Of a stretch of DNA of 7,357 bases, positions 5,396-7,357 are shown piece after piece. Below the pieces are notes generated by a model. The model worked only from the letters and a program-made list of their open reading frames with translations, was not told the origin of the DNA and made no database searches. Position 1 is the stretch's first letter; each line of letters begins with the position of its first letter. Source of the DNA: JBDREF01 sp043820045 (GTDB lineage Bacteria > Planctomycetota > Phycisphaerae > Sedimentisphaerales > Anaerobacaceae); the NCBI GenBank assembly GCA_043820045.1, contig JBDREF010000262.1, positions 1-7,357 of the forward strand, read 5' to 3'. The translations under genes were made by a program, and so were the position numbers.

Positions 5396-5423
5396 AGTAT
5401 AAAGGCTATTTTTTTTGTTGCAA
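5396..5423 (-). promoter_or_regulatory. Sigma70-type promoter of tRNA-Gly
   Basis: On the minus strand TTGCAA (5418-5423), a 16-nt spacer and TATACT (5396-5401) precede the tRNA. Transcription would begin near 5389, giving a leader of about 10 nt before the mature 5' end at 5379. A-rich tracts upstream (around 5427-5434) could act as an UP element, fitting a strong stable-RNA promoter. Confidence 0.75.
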
Positions 5424-5437
5424 GCAGTTTTTTTCTG

Positions 5438-5464
5438 AAAAATTTGCTATTTGCGCCCGCAAAT
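5438..5464 (-). terminator. Candidate terminator after the TSUP gene
   Basis: ATTTGC-GGGC-GCAAAT (5449-5464, minus strand) makes a 6-bp hairpin with a 4-nt loop, followed after 6 nt by TTTTT (5438-5442). The stem is short and the T-run is not directly adjacent, so it may be weak. Its place between the TSUP stop and the tRNA promoter fits. Confidence 0.35.
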
Positions 5465-5511
5465 CCCCGCGTCAAGCCAGCCCCGCCGGGAATAACTCCA
5501 ACCGGCCGTAT

Positions 5512-6234
5512 CTAAACCGGGAGCAAAATCAGCTTTATGCCCACCAGCAGCAAGAAGACGGCGACGACTTTTCGAAAATGCTGCTGGGGAATCCTGTTCA
5601 CGGCGGACTTGGCAATTCTCGCCCCCAGGAACGATGCCGGGATGAATATCAGCAAGCCCCATAAGGGCAGGTTTTCGAGTCGCGCTCCTTCTGTGAGATA
5701 GGTAGTCAGGCGTGTGGTGTCGATTATCAGGGCGATGGCTCCGGCCGTGGCGATATAGACCTCTTTGGGCAGATCGAAGGCGGTGAGGAAAAGTCCGCGG
5801 ACCGCGCCACCTATGCCGAAAATGCCCGCCAGAAAGCCGGATAACGCGCCTCCACAGGCGCCGGCGAGTAAGCTTGGCTTGATTTTGAACGAGCCCTTGA
5901 CAAACAGATACACCACGTAACAAATCAGAAAGACCCCCAATACCCGCAATAGAACGCCCGGCGAAACGCTGAACACCAGCCGAGCCCCCAGAAATGTGGC
6001 GGCAATGCCGGCAGCGCCGAAACTCAGCACCAGCTTCCACCGGAATCCCGTTCTAAAGAGAATCAGTTTCCATATGTTGCCGAACCAATGGACGATACCG
6101 ACGAAAAGAAGCGTTTCGGGCAGAGGGTAGAAATTCAGCAGTATAGGGACCATAATCGTAGATGTTCCAAAGCCTGTCATTGTGCCGACAAAACTGGCGA
6201 TGATTACGACGAACAGGATAAGAGGAATTTCCAT
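5512..6234 (-). CDS. TauE/SafE (TSUP) family membrane permease
   Basis: A 240-residue polytopic inner-membrane protein of the TSUP family (sulfite exporter TauE/SafE), which moves small, often sulfur-containing, anions; the substrate here is unknown. The two-repeat architecture is visible. Residues 17-31 carry Gly-x-x-x-Gly-Phe-Gly-x-Ser with Val-Pro-Ile-Leu, and 133-142 carry Gly-Phe-Leu-Ala-Gly-Ile-Phe-Gly-Ile-Gly. Each half later has a Leu-Gly-Ala-Arg motif (82-85 and 203-206). Hydrophobic stretches suggest about eight membrane segments. I chose the ATG at 6234 because GGAAGGG lies 6 nt upstream. The in-frame ATG at 6249 would add five residues and has a poorer site. It follows the methyltransferase gene by 17 nt, so they are probably one transcript, but no known pathway joins the two functions. 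Confidence 0.9.
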   Translation of the reverse strand: MEIPLILFVVIIASFVGTMTGFGTSTIMVPILLNFYPLPETLLFVGIVHWFGNIWKLILFRTGFRWKLVLSFGAAGIAATFLGARLVFSVSPGVLLRVLGVFLICYVVYLFVKGSFKIKPSLLAGACGGALSGFLAGIFGIGGAVRGLFLTAFDLPKEVYIATAGAIALIIDTTRLTTYLTEGARLENLPLWGLLIFIPASFLGARIAKSAVNRIPQQHFRKVVAVFLLLVGIKLILLPV

Positions 6235-6240
6235 TCTTTG

Positions 6241-6247
6241 CCCTTCC
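6241..6247 (-). promoter_or_regulatory. Ribosome binding site deciding the TSUP start
   Basis: GGAAGGG on the minus strand, 6 nt before the ATG at 6234, favours that start over the in-frame ATG at 6249. Confidence 0.6.
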
Positions 6248-6251
6248 ATTC

Positions 6252-6815
6252 TTACTTGTTGAAAACGATGCCGTAATGATACGGTTTTAAGTCATGCCTT
6301 TCCGGGCTGTGAAATCCTGCTTCTTGTGCCCGGTCGATGCAATCTTGCGGTTTCGGCCGTATAGATATCGAAGGCCCTCGCGGCGTGGATGAATCGTAAT
6401 TCCAGTGAATAATCCCGACTGAGCCGCTTGGCCGCAGTATCCTTCCGGCTTCTTCAAGCAATGCGGCGGGATTTTCGATGTGCAGGATGTTGAAGAGCAT
6501 GACGTAATCAACACTTTCGTCCCTTAGACCGGACCCCTCGGCCGTGAAATCCCTCAGGATGGCATTGACGTTTTTCAGATTCTGTCTTTTCGCCTCCTCA
6601 CTGACCGCTTGTATCAGTTCTGGTTCGATATCCAGTGCATAGACTGTTCCGCCGATGGTTCTTGCCGCCGGAAAGGTGAATGTGCCGTATCCGCACCCGA
6701 ATTCCGCCACATTACCCGTCTGAGCGGTGATTCCCAGCGTGGTTATGATTCCTGGCGGATCGAAAAACTCTTCCCATGCATCGCGGTCAGGCATTCCGCT
6801 TTCTCGTGCCTTCAT
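6252..6815 (-). CDS. Class I SAM-dependent methyltransferase
   Basis: A 187-residue protein with the Rossmann-like methyltransferase fold. Motif I is Glu-Phe-Gly-Cys-Gly-Tyr-Gly at 38-44, the acidic residue that binds the SAM ribose is Asp62 in Ala-Leu-Asp-Ile, and motif IV is Val-Asp-Tyr-Val-Met-Leu-Phe at 102-108. Leu-Leu-Glu-Glu-Ala-Gly-Arg-Ile-Leu-Arg-Pro at 119-129 is typical of the Methyltransf_11/25 group. There is no separate substrate-recognition domain beyond the short N-terminal cap (1-30), which suggests a small-molecule substrate, but this cannot be named. The ATG at 6815 has GAAGGG about 9 nt upstream; Met8 is a possible alternative. It is complete, 75 nt after the small membrane protein gene and 17 nt before the TSUP gene, probably in one operon. 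Confidence 0.9.
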   Translation of the reverse strand: MKARESGMPDRDAWEEFFDPPGIITTLGITAQTGNVAEFGCGYGTFTFPAARTIGGTVYALDIEPELIQAVSEEAKRQNLKNVNAILRDFTAEGSGLRDESVDYVMLFNILHIENPAALLEEAGRILRPSGSVGIIHWNYDSSTPRGPSISIRPKPQDCIDRAQEAGFHSPERHDLKPYHYGIVFNK

Positions 6816-6890
6816 TATTGAGGCCCTTCTGTAGTATTTCGCGGGACTGCTGTTCTCGGATGTGTACGGCTGTGCGAGAGGGTCTGTTCG

Positions 6891-7253
6891 CTAAAGTATC
6901 CACTTTGCGAACTCGTGGTACATCATGTAGGCCATACAGAGCAGGATAACTACGAGCGTACCGGCAGCCGTGGTCTTTATGGTTCCGGCTTTGAACTTGG
7001 CTTGATTCGATGCAGCTCGTTTGCAGAGGAAATAGACGACCATGGCGACGATGCCTCCAGTCAGATATGCGAATGCCTGCATGCCGTACCAGCCCTGCGA
7101 TGGGATGCCCTTCTCGTTTACCCATTTCCATTGGTGCAGGGTCGGGTAGTATCGAGGCACCTTGATGCCGAAGAACATTACGCAGAAGTAGAAAAACGAC
7201 GTGGCGGCGGCGAAGGCACAGCCGACCATATATGTAATATCCGATTTTTTCAT
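6891..7253 (-). CDS. Small membrane protein of unknown function, three membrane segments
   Basis: A 120-residue protein I cannot assign. Counting from the ATG at 7253, hydrophobic segments lie at about 8-28, 59-77 and 93-111. Between the first two is a conserved-looking, Trp/Tyr/Pro-rich loop (about 33-58, with Pro-Arg-Tyr-Tyr-Pro and Trp-Lys-Trp-Val-Asn) that may be exposed to the periplasm. The second and third segments are joined by a Lys/Arg-rich loop that is probably cytoplasmic. The ATG at 7253 overlaps the stop of the upstream gene by one base (TAATG) and has AGGGGG 8 nt upstream. The ATG at 7259 is too close to that site. The overlap says the two membrane proteins are made together and may form a complex. 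Confidence 0.75.
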   Translation of the reverse strand: MKKSDITYMVGCAFAAATSFFYFCVMFFGIKVPRYYPTLHQWKWVNEKGIPSQGWYGMQAFAYLTGGIVAMVVYFLCKRAASNQAKFKAGTIKTTAAGTLVVILLCMAYMMYHEFAKWIL

Positions 7254-7357
7254 TACCATGACCCCCTAAGCAGCGACAGATAGCAGCCCACGACGACTTT
7301 GTACCAGACTATCACGTTCAGCAGCACACAGAGCGGCACATAGAACCAGAGTTTTTC
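7253..7357 (-). CDS. C-terminal end of a membrane protein (cut by window edge)
   Basis: The minus-strand frame is open to the right edge and stops with TAA at 7255-7253, leaving 34 residues. They are mostly hydrophobic (Trp-Phe-Tyr-Val-Pro-Leu-Cys-Val-Leu-Leu then Val-Ile-Val-Trp-Tyr), so this looks like a last membrane segment. A GTG seven codons in could in principle start a tiny protein, but a partial gene is more likely. It shares one base with the next membrane protein gene. The family is not identifiable from this fragment. Confidence 0.6.
   Translation of the reverse strand, partial: EKLWFYVPLCVLLNVIVWYKVVVGCYLSLLRGSW
7262..7267 (-). promoter_or_regulatory. Ribosome binding site deciding the start at 7253
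   Basis: AGGGGG on the minus strand lies 8 nt before the ATG at 7253 but only 2 nt before the ATG at 7259, so the second ATG is the likely start. The site is inside the end of the upstream coding sequence. Confidence 0.65.

Noticed and set aside
6787..7131. Minus-strand 114-codon frame overlapping the small membrane protein and the methyltransferase start
   Set aside because: Out-of-frame shadow rich in Arg/His, no ribosome site, and it conflicts with two better supported genes.

Overview
The window looks like a piece of a Planctomycetota chromosome, probably a Phycisphaerae/Sedimentisphaerales-type bacterium. This is inferred from the gene content, not from a search. The signs are two complete, different clpP genes in tandem behind tig, an SGNH-hydrolase C-terminus of a type I associate with that phylum, and spacers filled with AT-rich arrays of 7-nt period. 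Every gene except the partial SGNH hydrolase at the left edge lies on the minus strand.

Layout, left to right. 3-467 (+) is the C-terminal part of an SGNH/GDSL hydrolase. 468-1158 holds a degraded MntA/HepT-type module: an intact MNT nucleotidyltransferase (754-1053) and only the first ~21 codons of its HepT partner (657-767), flanked by short 7-nt-period arrays. 1156-5002 is the core cluster. Read in its direction of transcription (right to left) it is tig, clpP2, clpP1, then a coiled-coil lipoprotein whose start codon overlaps the clpP1 stop. A tRNA-Gly(GCC) with a clear sigma70-type promoter lies upstream at 5308-5379. 5512-7357 is a second minus-strand group: two small membrane proteins (one cut by the right edge), a class I SAM methyltransferase and a TauE/SafE (TSUP) anion permease.

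How the genes fit together. Trigger factor receives nascent chains at the ribosome, and ClpP1 and ClpP2 supply the serine-protease chamber, possibly as a mixed complex. The usual next gene, clpX, is absent; its place is taken by the unknown lipoprotein. All three quality-control proteins end in charged low-complexity Lys/Glu tails.

The strongest unusual signal is a set of 7-nt-period repeats in the spacers around clpP1, the lipoprotein and the mntA/hepT remnant. One such array runs in an unbroken 7-nt register for about 126 bases (1762-1887). It supplies the lipoprotein's start codon and nearly all of its signal peptide, and a second array supplies its stop codon. This suggests an exported protein whose ends were built from repeat DNA. 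No CRISPR array, transposase, phage gene or recognisable complete new defence system was seen.
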